Source: Symsagittifera roscoffensis (taxonomy: Eukaryota; Xenacoelomorpha; Acoela; Convolutidae). Taken from it: a stretch of DNA of 64,000 bases. Location: positions 1,735,926-1,799,925 of the forward strand of contig NC_087064.1 of the NCBI RefSeq assembly GCF_963678635.1. Direction: 5' to 3'. The first letter of the stretch is position 1. Each line of letters opens with the position of its first letter. A program made the position numbers and the translations under genes. This document shows positions 37,181-46,965 of the stretch, one piece after another. Below the pieces are notes generated by a model. That model worked only from the letters and a program-made list of their open reading frames with translations, was not told the DNA's origin and did no database searches.

Positions 37181-38560
37181 AGTCTGCGTTGCTGGAGGGG
37201 GAGTCTTACTCTCTTTTATTCCTCATTTCTAGTGGTCAAAAGACAAATATTTTGTCCGACATAGATGGAAGTGTATCCACTACATGGCTGTTTATAAACT
37301 ACTTGTGACTCGAGGTCATAAAAAAATGCTGAATATAGCGATGGTAACAATGATTGCAGTTTTCTTGTGGCGGAAACTACTTAAAGTTTGTTAAGTTTTT
37401 GTAACGTGTTTGCAAAATATTGCCTTTGCTAATCTGTATAATGCACTATCAGCATTGGGGAATTCACATCCTTTGGTGATTCACTTGAAGAACTCCTATC
37501 ACTGTTCAGAGACTTGCCCTTACCCTCGATGATTTTGCACAGAGCGTCTGCTGCCAATGTGTGCACCAATGTTCAGGGTGCTGATTTGTCAGCAATTGCG
37601 CCATAATACTTACCATAGCTTTATCAAACTGCTCCCAGATAGATATAATGGTAAACATTTTAAGTACAGTGCCTCGAATATCTACAGAACTTGTGCAAAC
37701 TGGGGCGCTGCTCCTATATTTCAACATATTCCCATTATCTGTTGGTTTTTGATACCAATTGCAGGTTGCACCACTATCCGGCCATACCTTTATGTTCAAA
37801 TCCAGGAACGGCAAATTCTCCTCTGAATTAGTTTTCTCTAGAGTGAACTGCAGATTTCGATGAAGAGAATTGACCGCATCGAGCACACAAGTCGGCTTAC
37901 CTTTAACTGTTCTAACAAGGTCATCCACATACCTGAGGAACATTTTTCTTGTGGAGTATCCCACACATTGTTTCTAGCGAGGCAGCAGCTTTTACAATAC
38001 CAGACTATCTCGGTTATTGATGCGTCTATGTAATCGGATATTTTTCGGCATTTTGGGTGATAACACTTTCGACACTCTCGCATTCAACCCTTTTTGATCT
38101 ATATGTTACTTTCCTGCTGCAACATAGGCACAAACGGCTTTTGTCATCCCATGGCTGTATCTCCGTGTCTGCCGGTATTTTTTATATTAAAGCAAACTCG
38201 TACGCTTTCAGCCATAGGTTTGAGAGATTAAGAGCGACAGAAGTGTCCATTACTAGACCATCAATTTGCATATATCATGAATCATTATACTTGGAAAATA
38301 CTTTGCTGACCCCCATATTTAAACACTTTTCCATGGTTGCTCTTTGAATTCTAGGAGGAGACTCCAGACTGTACAGCTTCTGTAAGGCAATTTCAATTCC
38401 TTCAGAAGAACATTAGTGTATAAAGTTATAACATCAAGAAATATAATGGATTCAACCTGATCTAGAGCAATATTTTCATTTATCTCTCTGGCATCTTCAG
38501 TATGGGTTTCTACATTGGCTTCATCGATGTTGTCAAAAAAATTTTTTGCAGGCGTTCTGT
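37180..38560 (-). mobile_element. Degenerate Penelope-like element, minus strand, with a zinc finger inside RT
   Basis: Reading down the minus strand: RT motif B region (MQIDGLVM, LSNLWLKAYEFAL, about 38280-38190), a Cys-rich finger (CLCCSRKVTYRSK; CYHPKC; WYCKSC, about 38140-37980), motif C RYVDDLVRTVKG (YVDD at 37931-37920), LQFTLEKTNSEENLPFLDL, WYQKPTDNG, then a GIY-YIG remnant (SGYTSIYVGQ) near 37290-37200. The RT motifs and trailing GIY-YIG identify a Penelope-like element of the same family as 31.8-33.5 kb. It is broken by several frameshifts. Confidence 0.75.
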
Positions 38561-39530
38561 TAGGATTCTCATTTGAGCAGCTCGGAAGCGATAGTAGTGG
38601 ACGTAGGGATGTATCATCCTTGTGTACCTTGGCTAAACCGTAACAACCTCATCTCAGAATATAATTCATTTTTTATCTTGTCTCTTTTGTTCATGGCAAG
38701 TAATTCTTTGTTAATTTCATTCTCAATATTCAGTATCATCTCATTACTGGTTCTCTATTTACAGAAATTGAACAGATTGCAACAAAGGTTCCAGTTTTGA
38801 TTCCTACGTTTGTTTCCTCATTATGCTAAAACAAATCTCTTTATCAAAATTAACATCCAGCAATACATTATCTTTGATTTACTTCCTCTTTTTTTTCAAC
38901 GGTTTGTCTTTTGGCGTTTGCTTTATTTTTCGCATATGCCTTTGCCGCCGTTTCTTATTCAAATGAAGTTTCACCGATGTTTTTTGATTTTTAAATTGTG
39001 AGAGGAAAATGTCGATATGATCCAAAAAAGATTTTGTTAAATTTGTCTTTAACTGGTTGCTTCGGACCCATTGACAGCATATCATGAACCCATTCAGACA
39101 GTTCAATGTTATCAAGCATTTTAACTGATCGCTCATAAATCCCCACAAGAAGTTTATCTAGTCTCTCGGACAGTTATTCTATTTTTTTCTATGGTTACCT
39201 GATATTGTCTTCAAGCTTGCCTCAACTTGACGCCTCACGAAGAGGAAAATGGATGCCTACCACTGTTCGTCGATTTCTTTCTGCACCAGCGATCGCGCTT
39301 TCATTATAATCTTCTCATACTTTTTCCTGTCCTCATTAGCCCTAGACGTTTCAATCCTAAGTAACTTTACTTTAAATTTATGCACAGCTTCGTCCGAAAA
39401 AAACCCGTTCTCTTTGTCCGAAGAAAGTTCGGTATTTGATCATTTTTTTTCGGACATTTTGTCAGAAACTTTAGTCTATTTACAGACAGTTGATTTTTTA
39501 AAAAAAAATTTAAATAGTTTAACGCAATTT
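38561..39530. other. Probable 5' part of the minus-strand Penelope-like element, decayed
   Basis: Minus-strand frames here (for example 39148-38879) are Lys/Gln-rich and lie where the N-terminal part of the element should be. No motif is preserved well enough to be certain. Confidence 0.3.
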
Positions 39531-39989
39531 TCCAAGTTATTTTCATTTTTTTTTGAGTCAAGCAGGCAAAAGTACTGTGGTCATTGTTTTGCAGGCCACA
39601 TTTAATGAAAAACACGAGGCGCAAAGCAAAACAATTTACACTCTCCTTACCCCTGTCATTGAAGCACAGACTCTTCCTCTGCCTTCAGCTGCTGCTGACG
39701 TCTTGCTTTCGCCTTCCCCCGTGTTTGCGAAAGCAAAACCTTTTTTACGAAATTTTCTAAGAAACTTTTGTCTATATACAAGTACTTGATTTTTTAAAGC
39801 ACTTTAAATATTCTAAAACAATTTTTCAAGTTAGATTACTTTTTAAGTACTGTGATGATTGTTTTGCAGTCCACGATTAATGAAAATCACAAGGCATAAC
39901 GCATCAAGCATTAATCCTACAAGGAGCTAAGGAGTCCTCTACCGTTACATCCCAAAAGTGATGCTTACCAACAGCCCGTGGAACGAGCG

Positions 39990-40622
39990 TCAAACGGAAT
40001 GTGAGTAGAAGATAAACTCTGCTTTATAAGGGCATTCAGGGTTGAATCTCTCTGCACTTTTGAGGCAAGAAAGACCAGGCCAACCATCCTCAGTAACGTC
40101 TTTTCCGCACACGCATTTTTGCCGTTCGCATATTTTTGAACCCAATCGAAGTCCTATCGCAATTCTGAGTTGTTGGTTTGACAGTTTTAACCTTAAACTT
40201 TTGCACGGGATAAAGTTCAAACATTGGGAGCCATGTTTATCTTGGAACGCGTTGAATCTTTTTACGTCCGTTGGTTCGAGTCGTTAAATCAAAACTGCAA
40301 TTTCGCTGTCAAAAATTGGCTCTGTCCAATTTTTTTGGATTACATTTTCCGGAGCCATTTCTATTTTTCCAAGTTCAAACCACGGTTTAAGCGCATCTTC
40401 ATAGGTTCCATCCACATGCTCCAAACCAAAAATTTAGCTCAAGGCATTTTTCGCTTCTGCTGCTGAGGCTAAAAAAGCGGGTAAGGCGAGTAGACGAGCG
40501 GAAGAAACGCCCAAGCCACCTTTGGCTGCCGGAAGAACTGCTTGTAAAAAATGGTTTTCGTCCATTTTCAAATTAATGACCCTGCATAACGAATTTCTTA
40601 TTAATTCGTCGTAGCGTTCCAC
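39990..40622 (-). pseudogene. C-terminal part of RT-element protein, copy 1
   Basis: Frame 40622-40434 (ERYDELIRNSLCRV, FLQAVLPAAKGGLGVSSARL) and frame 40220-39990 (LRIAIGLRLGSKICERQKCVCGKDV...GLSCLKSAERF) match copy 2 at 42117-41521. The CXC...GLSC pattern is a zinc-knuckle-like segment. The following nuclease-like motif (RPDG...WDVTV) is deleted here. Confidence 0.65.
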
Positions 40623-41345
40623 AAAGTCAGTTTTGCGAAAAACAAGGGCTCGTACGCAAAAAATATATGAGTTTCGTTATGCTAGAGCAGTTTTTTAGGA
40701 GGTAAAAACCATAGTAGGCGTCTAGTTTCTCAATGACATTGGAGTTTTTTCAAGCTCCTTAATTTTTTTTTGGGGAGCATTGTTTTTCCGCAAAGTTCGC
40801 CGATTGGAGATCCTAAAATGAGGAGTTCTTCTTTTGTTTTTATGCTCAGGCCGTAAATTTGTTCCGATTTCAGAATGTTTTAAGGTCCCGGTGTACTACC
40901 TTATAGTCGTCGGCTTTATTTCCATCATTTAAAAACTAGATGTTATTTTTCGACTCCAACTGTTAGTTTGATTTTTATTTTTTTTTGAGCCAAGCAGGCA
41001 AAAAAACTGTGGTCATTGTTTTGCAGGCCACATTTAATGAAAAACACGAGGCGCAAAGCAAAACAATTTACACTCTCCTTATCCCTGTCATTGAAGCACA
41101 GACTCTTCCTCTGCCTTCAGCTGCTGCTGACGTCTTGCTTTCGCCTTCCCCCGTGTTTGCGAAAGCAAAATCTTTTTTCAGACATTTTCTAAGAAACTTT
41201 TGTCTATAAACAAGTACTTGATTTTTTAAAGCACTTTAAATATTCTAAAACAATTTTTCAAGTTAGGTTACTTTTTAAGTACTGTGATGATTGTTTTGCA
41301 GTCCACGATTAATGAAAATCACAAGGCATAACGCAAAACACTTCA

Positions 41346-42117
41346 TCAAGCATTAATCCTACAAGGAGCTAAGGAGTCCTCTACCGTTACATCCCAAAAG
41401 TGCTGCTTACCAACAGCCCATGGAACGAGCTTCAAACCGTCTGGTCGCTTCTGATCGGTCCTGTAGAGGTGTCTTGGTTCTAAAACAGACGGAATGTGAG
41501 TAGAAGATAAACTCTGCTTTTTAAGGGCATTCAGGTTTGAATCTCTCTGCACTTTTGAGGCAAGAAAGACCAGGCCAACCATCCTCAGTAACGTCTTTTC
41601 CGCACACGCATTTTTGCCGTTCGCATATTTTTGAACCCAATCGAAGTCCTATCGCAATTCTGAGTTGTTGGTTTGACAGTTTTAACCTTAAACTTTTGCA
41701 CGGGATAACGTTCAAACATTGGGAGCCATGTTTATCTTGGAACGCGTTGAATCTTTTTACGTCCGTTGGTTCGAGTCGTAAAATCAAAACTGCAATTTCG
41801 CCGTCAAAAATTGGCTCTGTCCAATTTTTTTATATTTCATTTTCCGGAGCCATTTCTATTTTTCCAAGTTCAAACCACGGTTTAAGCTCATCTTCATAGG
41901 TTCCATCCACATGCTCGAAACCAAAGATTTTGCTCAAGGCATTTTTAGCTTCTACTGCTGAGTCTAAAAAAGCGGGTAAAGCGAGTAGACGAGCGGAAGA
42001 AACGCCCAAGCCACCTTTGGCTGCCGGAAGAACTGCTTGTAAAAATTGGTTTTCGTCCATTTTCAAATTACTGACCTTGCATAACGAATTTCTTATTAAT
42101 TCGTCGTAGCGTTCCAC
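41346..42117 (-). pseudogene. C-terminal part of RT-element protein, copy 2, with nuclease-like motif
   Basis: Frames 42117-41830 and 41787-41521 give the RT thumb/linker (LPAAKGGLGV) and the knuckle-like segment (CERQKCVCGKDV...SCLKSAERF). Frame 41582-41346 then gives KRPDGLKLVPWAVGKQHFWDVTVEDSLAP. RPDG followed by WDVTV resembles the PD-(D/E)XK core of restriction-like endonucleases of some target-primed retrotransposons. That assignment is inference. Frame breaks separate the three parts. Confidence 0.6.
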
Positions 42118-42472
42118 AAAGTCAGTTTTGCGAAAAACAAGGGCTCGTATGCAAAAAATATAGGAGTTTCGGTATGCTAAAGCAATTTTTCAGGAAGTAA
42201 AAACCATAGTAGGCGTCTAGTTTCTCAATGACATCGGAGATTTTTCAAGCTCCTTAATTTTTTTGTCGAGCATTTTTTTCCGCAAAGTTCGCCGATTGGA
42301 GATCCTAAAATGAGGAGTTCTTATTTTGTTTTTATGTTCAGGCCGTAAATTTGTTCCCATTTCAGAATGTTTTTAAGGTCCCGGTGTACAACCTTATAGT
42401 CCTCGGCTATATTTCCATCATTTAAAAACCAGATGTTAATTTTCGACTCCAACTGTTTGACTAGTGTCTGAA

Positions 42473-43111
42473 TTATTTTGCAAAAAGGATTGGGGTTTCA
42501 GGATCACCTGGCTGAGTTCGGTCTTCTGACATTATGACAGAGCTTCCGTAAAAAAGGTAACTAGGTTTACTATACGCGCAATGGGTGTAATTATACAATT
42601 CGGGGCGACTTGAATAAACATGACTCAGCATTGTTTCTCTATTTAGAGAGTTAAAGGCAATCTTAAAATCATTCTTAAAATCTAGTTTTATAACAGTGCA
42701 TTTTGGATTGTCGTCGCGTTCAATTAGGTTTCGAAACGAGTGTGCAGCTATTTCTGCTTCTCGTTTGGTACCGTATCCTACCTGTGTTTTTCCGAAAAAA
42801 ACTTGTCGCTCGGTGAGGGCATTGCTTCCAGCGCAATTAGACGCAATACGCCTCAGCGTTATGCCTATTGCAATCGGTCTCAACCCTCCGTCTATCTTTA
42901 TGAGGGCGATTAGCTTTAGGCCAAAAAAGAAAGATTTAAGGGGTTCGGGTATTTTGCCATCTCCAATGAGGTTTATCAGCATAGTAAGCAATTTCAGAAA
43001 ATTAGGTCCTGCACTGCCATTCGAATTAATAACAAGATCTTTAAAAATTTCAGGAACTATTTTATCAGGACCTGCTGCTGATCCGTATAGGTCGAAATCG
43101 GTCACGACCAA
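42473..43111 (-). pseudogene. Reverse transcriptase N-terminal half of the PHD-finger element
   Basis: This 212-codon frame carries SAAGPDKIVPEIFKDL, FFFGLKLIALIKIDGGLRPIAIG.TLRRIASN (RT motifs 1-2), TQVGYG.KREAE, VIKLDFKNDFKIAFNSLNR (motif A, catalytic Asp) and SSVIMSEDRTQPGDPETPILFA (motif B, usually GDP.GP.LF). The YxDD motif should follow at once but the frame ends. The style is that of a non-LTR-like RT family widespread in invertebrates. Clade not determined. Confidence 0.75.
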
Positions 43112-43116
43112 ACTAT

Positions 43117-43830
43117 CTAATTTTTCTGGATTTGGAGCTGCAAATTTGACTCACTGAGATTGCTTAGACAACAATTTTGATGGTTATCAGTTGAAAAAAG
43201 AGCATTTTTGTCATCCGAAGCAGCAAGCTTTATTCCTCTCTTTACATTTCCTTCATCGAGCTTACTACTTATTAGCTTTATTCTCCGCTCGAGGTCACTC
43301 AGAGGCGAGCTTAAAACTTGGGGATGGGTTTTTGGAAGTGACACGTCATTTCTCTCAAAATTTTTATAAAACAAAGAACTCATGCTTGTGGTCTGTTTGC
43401 GACCACTTCTTTTCGGTTGTTCCAAAAAAAACAAGAACGACGTAAAAAAAATTAGCCATTTTGTAAAATCTTCTACATTGTAGACGATGCAATTTATTTT
43501 GTCCGACAGAGTTTCCGCCAAGGGAAGACGCGAGTCTTTTGGTTTTCTCTTGAGTACTCGGACATTTGAGATGGCTGTATTAACATAATTGTCTAGCACT
43601 AAATCATTACCTATTGTTGCTTTATTAACAAATTTTACATCAACACATTAAGAACACTGCACTGATTGGGTTTTCTTAGAGTCGCGAAGAGAAATAATTA
43701 CACAATTGATATGATACCAACTAGAACAACACTCAGATCTAAGCCAATTTATCAGTCCTGAAGGTTTTAAGAAATCTTTGCCTGTACACTCTTTTTTTTT
43801 CCTCATCTTGACGCAGCATAAAGGTAAAAA
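43117..43830 (-). pseudogene. N-terminal region of RT element (PHD-like finger), left arm
   Basis: Frame 43599-43117 (LDNYVNTAISNVRVLKRKPK, then FLEQPKRSGRKQTTSM) is mirrored on the plus strand at 44729-45034. Upstream to about 43830 it encodes a broken Cys-rich finger corresponding to 44519-44690. Confidence 0.65.
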
Positions 43831-45184
43831 AAAGGATTTTGACTGGACTTTAGGGGACTGAACTAACCCATGATAAGCTGTTAGTGGTAATTTTGTAAAT
43901 CAGCAAATAAAAAAAAAGACAATTAAAATATTTTAAATTTTAAAATCGAATTACAAAAATCAAAAACAAGGAACAATCTCACCCGAGCTCAGTAGGTCCA
44001 GCGGTGCACCACCAGACTCTTCAAGCCAGTTCCAGTTTCCCACCTCCCCACAGAAAGCCACTTGACAGACCTGTCTCTAAAATCCCTCAGGCGCTCCACA
44101 AACAGGCACAAACGTCAAACATAACAAATCTATTTAATAAGTTTATCACAATTTTTAGTCCAATTGTTGTGATAAACTTATTAAATAGATTTGTTATGTT
44201 TGATGTTTGTGCCTGTTTGTGGAGCGCCCTCTGAGGGATTTTAGAGACAGGTCTGTCAAGTGGCTTTCTGTGGGGAGGTGGGAAACTGGAACTGGCTTGA
44301 AGAGTCTGGTGGTGCAACGCTGGACCTACTGAGCTCGGGTGAGATTGTTCCTTGTTTTTGATTTTTTTAATTCGATTTTAAAATTTAAATTAATTTAATT
44401 GTCTTTCATTTTTTTTGTTTGCTAATTTACAAAAATCCCACTGACCGCTTAAAATGGGATAGTTCAGTCCCCTAAAGTCCAGTCATAATCCTATTTTATA
44501 CCTTTATGCTGCGTAAAGATGAGGAAAAACAACAAAGAGTGTACAAGCAAAGATTGCACAAAACCTTCAGGACTGATAAATAGGCTTGGATCTGATTGTT
44601 GTTCTAGTAGGTATCATATCAGTTGTGTAATTATTTCTCTTCGCGACTCTAAGAAAACCCAATCGTTGCAGTGTTCTTAATGTGTTGATGTACAATCTGT
44701 TAATAAAGCAACAATAGGTAATGATTTAGTGCTAGACAATTATGTTAATACAGCCATCTCAAATGTCCGAGTACTCAAGAGAAAACCAAAAAACTCGCGT
44801 CTTCCCTTGGCGGAAAGTCTGTCGGACAAAATAAATAACATCGTCTACAATGTAGAAGATTTTACAAAATGGCTAATTTTTTTTAACGTCTTTCTTGTTT
44901 TTTTTTTGGAGCAACCGGAAAGAAGTGGACGCAAACAGACCACAAGCATGAGCTCTTTAATTTATATTAAAAATTTCGAGAGAAATGACGTGTCACTTCC
45001 AAAACCCATCCCCAAAATTCAAGCCCGCCTCTGAGTGACCTCGAGCAGAGAATAAAGCTAATAAGTAGTAATCTCGAAGAAGGAAATGAAAAGGGAAGAA
45101 TAAGGCTTGCTGCTTTGGATGACAAAAATGCTCATTTTTCGACTGATAACCATCAAAAATTGTTGTCTAAACATCCTCAGTGAG
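43150..45184. repeat. About 2-kb imperfect palindrome: head-to-head 5' ends of the RT element
   Basis: Arm 43150-44155 is the reverse complement of 44170-45184 apart from scattered mismatches and small indels. The centre near 44162 is a perfect hairpin (AAGTTTATCACAA, about 15 bp, then TTGTGATAAACTT). Both arms carry the element's N-terminal coding region reading outward from the centre. Confidence 0.9.
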
Positions 45185-45400
45185 CCTAATTAGAGATGGC
45201 AAAATACCCGAACCTGATCTTGAACACTGAGAAGTGCAACCTTTATTTTTTGGGACCGACTACGAGTGCACAGTATAATTCAAATATAACACAGTTTCGA
45301 AAAATATGCCCCAAAATAAAAACAAAAACAAAAGAAGAACTTGTAACATTCGCCCAAATATCACACAGCGACGGAGCGTAGAAAAAGTACCTATTAACGA
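44519..45400 (+). pseudogene. Right-arm copy of the RT element: PHD-like finger plus RT thumb fragment
   Basis: From ATG 44519 one frame runs to 45034 with a single TAA (44678-44680). The start has a Cys/His pattern (ECTSKDC, DCCSSRYHISC, LQCS-stop-C) like a PHD or similar treble-clef finger; the stop falls between its last two zinc ligands. LDNYVNTAISNVRVLKRK follows. From 45196 a fragment (YPNLILNTEKCNLYFLGPTTSAQ...KTKEELV) corresponds to RT sequence beyond YxDD, so the catalytic core is deleted in this copy. Confidence 0.7.
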
Positions 45401-46760
45401 CTGGCAGGCGTCAGTTACCTTAATCCTACTCGTTTTTCACCGTCTCGACCTTGCCAGTTGATTTTCTGGTCTGTTTAGGGCAAAGTAAAAAGTTACCATT
45501 TTTAGGCCATCAGTCAAACGACTTTTGATCAGCTTTCGTTTACATGCGAACACAACCACATAGCTGAGTCTCGGATCCTCAGACTACGTGATTGTCATTA
45601 AAAACACGGCTCGAACAACCTATGTTTATATGTTTTTGTGTGACAGCTTTATGTTAAATCTATTGGAGATGGATTGACCCTTTCCTTTTTCTAGCTACTC
45701 ATGCTCTGAAATATTAAGTAATAACGGTGTTAATTAAGATCTATGACATTATAGCAGCTATACAGTCAGTTTACACAGTCCCTTCACATAGACAGTCTCT
45801 GGGGGACCAAGCCTCCGCTCCCGTAATATTCTTGAGATAACACTCTTATCTCTTATTTTTCGTGTCCCGGGAGGGTCCCGTGGTATATTTCTTCCCCCAC
45901 TGAAGCCTCCTTCTCCACCAATATCTGTTGACAAGTGTCTTATCGTGCGTTGTTGCCACGATAAGAGGCTTCGTATTTTCCGTCTCTGGTACGACTGTTC
46001 TTCACAATATATGGCGTCGTTGTGTTTTCTCTTCTTTTTTAGTCAAAATGGCCGACTTTTCCTATTTCTCAGAAATGTTCACTCTTCAATCGAAATTTTG
46101 AAAAATAAAATTTTAGAACATTCTGACCCTCCTTCGCAACACTTTTTCGTTCATAAGGCCTTTAGCCGTCCTTTTTTACGTCGCCGGAAGGTTGTGCTGT
46201 GTCATCTGGCAGAATGGCACATACTCCCCGGACAAGTCTCCATCAATGTCCCTATTGATCGCATAACACCGGGTTATCGTCAAGTAGTTATCCAGTTTTC
46301 TGTAATCAATCTTACAAATTGCATAAGAAAATGAAATTTATCTACTCCACCTCAACTCACTACGTGTTCACAAATGGCATCGTACTACATCTCACTGCCT
46401 TCCAACATTTTCACAAAATTTGCACCATGAGGAGTGTCCTAGATAAAATTTCTTTTCTGACTACTTACGTCGTCTTGCCATAAAACTTCTTTTTGCTCTT
46501 TGTGATTAAAAAGTGGGACGTGGCACGGCCACGCACCCGTTAAAATTAACTTAACATTACTCACCAAGTATAATCAGTCATTTATGCAGTCCTTTCAATA
46601 TTAAAACTAAGAAACTCTGTGGCTAGGAAAGTTCTTGAGTTACCCACCCTTCCAGAGCGAGTTTACTCAAACTTACCATGTCGCCACACAGTGAATTTGT
46701 GTCTTACACAGGTTAAAAACTCCAGTCGTGAATAAATAGGTAAATATACTCACCTATGCT

Positions 46761-46769
46761 CCTTATATA
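46761..46769 (-). promoter_or_regulatory. TATA box (TATATAAGG) in the putative LTR
   Basis: TATATAAGG on the minus strand about 167 nt downstream of the inferred LTR start, as expected for a U3 core promoter. Confidence 0.5.
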
Positions 46770-46796
46770 CATACATAGATAGTAGTAACTAAAATC

Positions 46797-46854
46797 AACA
46801 ATTTCAACAATTTTAACAATTGCAACAATTTTCAAAGTTTGGTCTGACCAAACT
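46797..46854. promoter_or_regulatory. U3-like dyad and CAACAATTT repeats
   Basis: AGTTTGGTC, one base, GACCAAACT forms a perfect 9-bp dyad at 46836-46854. Next to it are four near-copies of CAACAATTT at 46797-46833. Both lie between the polypurine tract and the TATA box, the usual place for LTR enhancers. Binding factor unknown. Confidence 0.45.
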
Positions 46855-46936
46855 ATATCAAAACAGAAAGTTTCACAAGTTCAAAAATCAAAACTTGGTT
46901 GATTGGTTTAAGTTTTAGCACACAAATACAATCAAG

Positions 46937-46957
46937 TTTTCTCTCCTTCTCTTCTCT
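46937..46957 (-). other. Polypurine tract of retroelement 2
   Basis: 21 consecutive purines on the minus strand (AGAGAAGAGAAGG then AGAGAAAA), starting 8 nt after the TGA stop at 46966-46968. A purine run directly after the last ORF is the plus-strand priming site expected just before a 3' LTR. Confidence 0.7.
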
Positions 46958-46965
46958 GGTCATCT

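Larger units (their letters stand above)
39540..42460 (-). repeat. Direct tandem duplication of the 3' end of the PHD-finger RT element
   Basis: Copy 1 (39540-40968) and copy 2 (40969-42460) match along their whole length. Both run from a T-rich tract with GCAGGCAAAA through the same coding frames to AGATGTTA...TTTTCGACTCCAACTGTT. Copy 1 lacks about 55-60 bp present in copy 2 at about 41430-41490. Confidence 0.88.
45401..46936 (-). other. Probable 3' LTR and flank of retroelement 2
   Basis: No intact gene. The start of the LTR (minus strand) is inferred at about 46936, right after the polypurine tract. The other end could not be fixed because no 5' LTR copy lies in the window. Contains a TATA box, a 9-bp dyad, CAACAATTT repeats and one copy of the dispersed TTGTCCGGGGAGT motif. 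Confidence 0.5.

Noticed and set aside
41760..41785. GGTTCGAGTC resembling a tRNA T-loop
   Set aside because: No matching D-arm, anticodon arm or acceptor stem; it lies in the RT element and recurs in both tandem copies as coding sequence.
44004..44317. Near-identical small frames (MHHQTLQ...) on both strands
   Set aside because: They are mirror images produced by the palindrome centre and show no domain.
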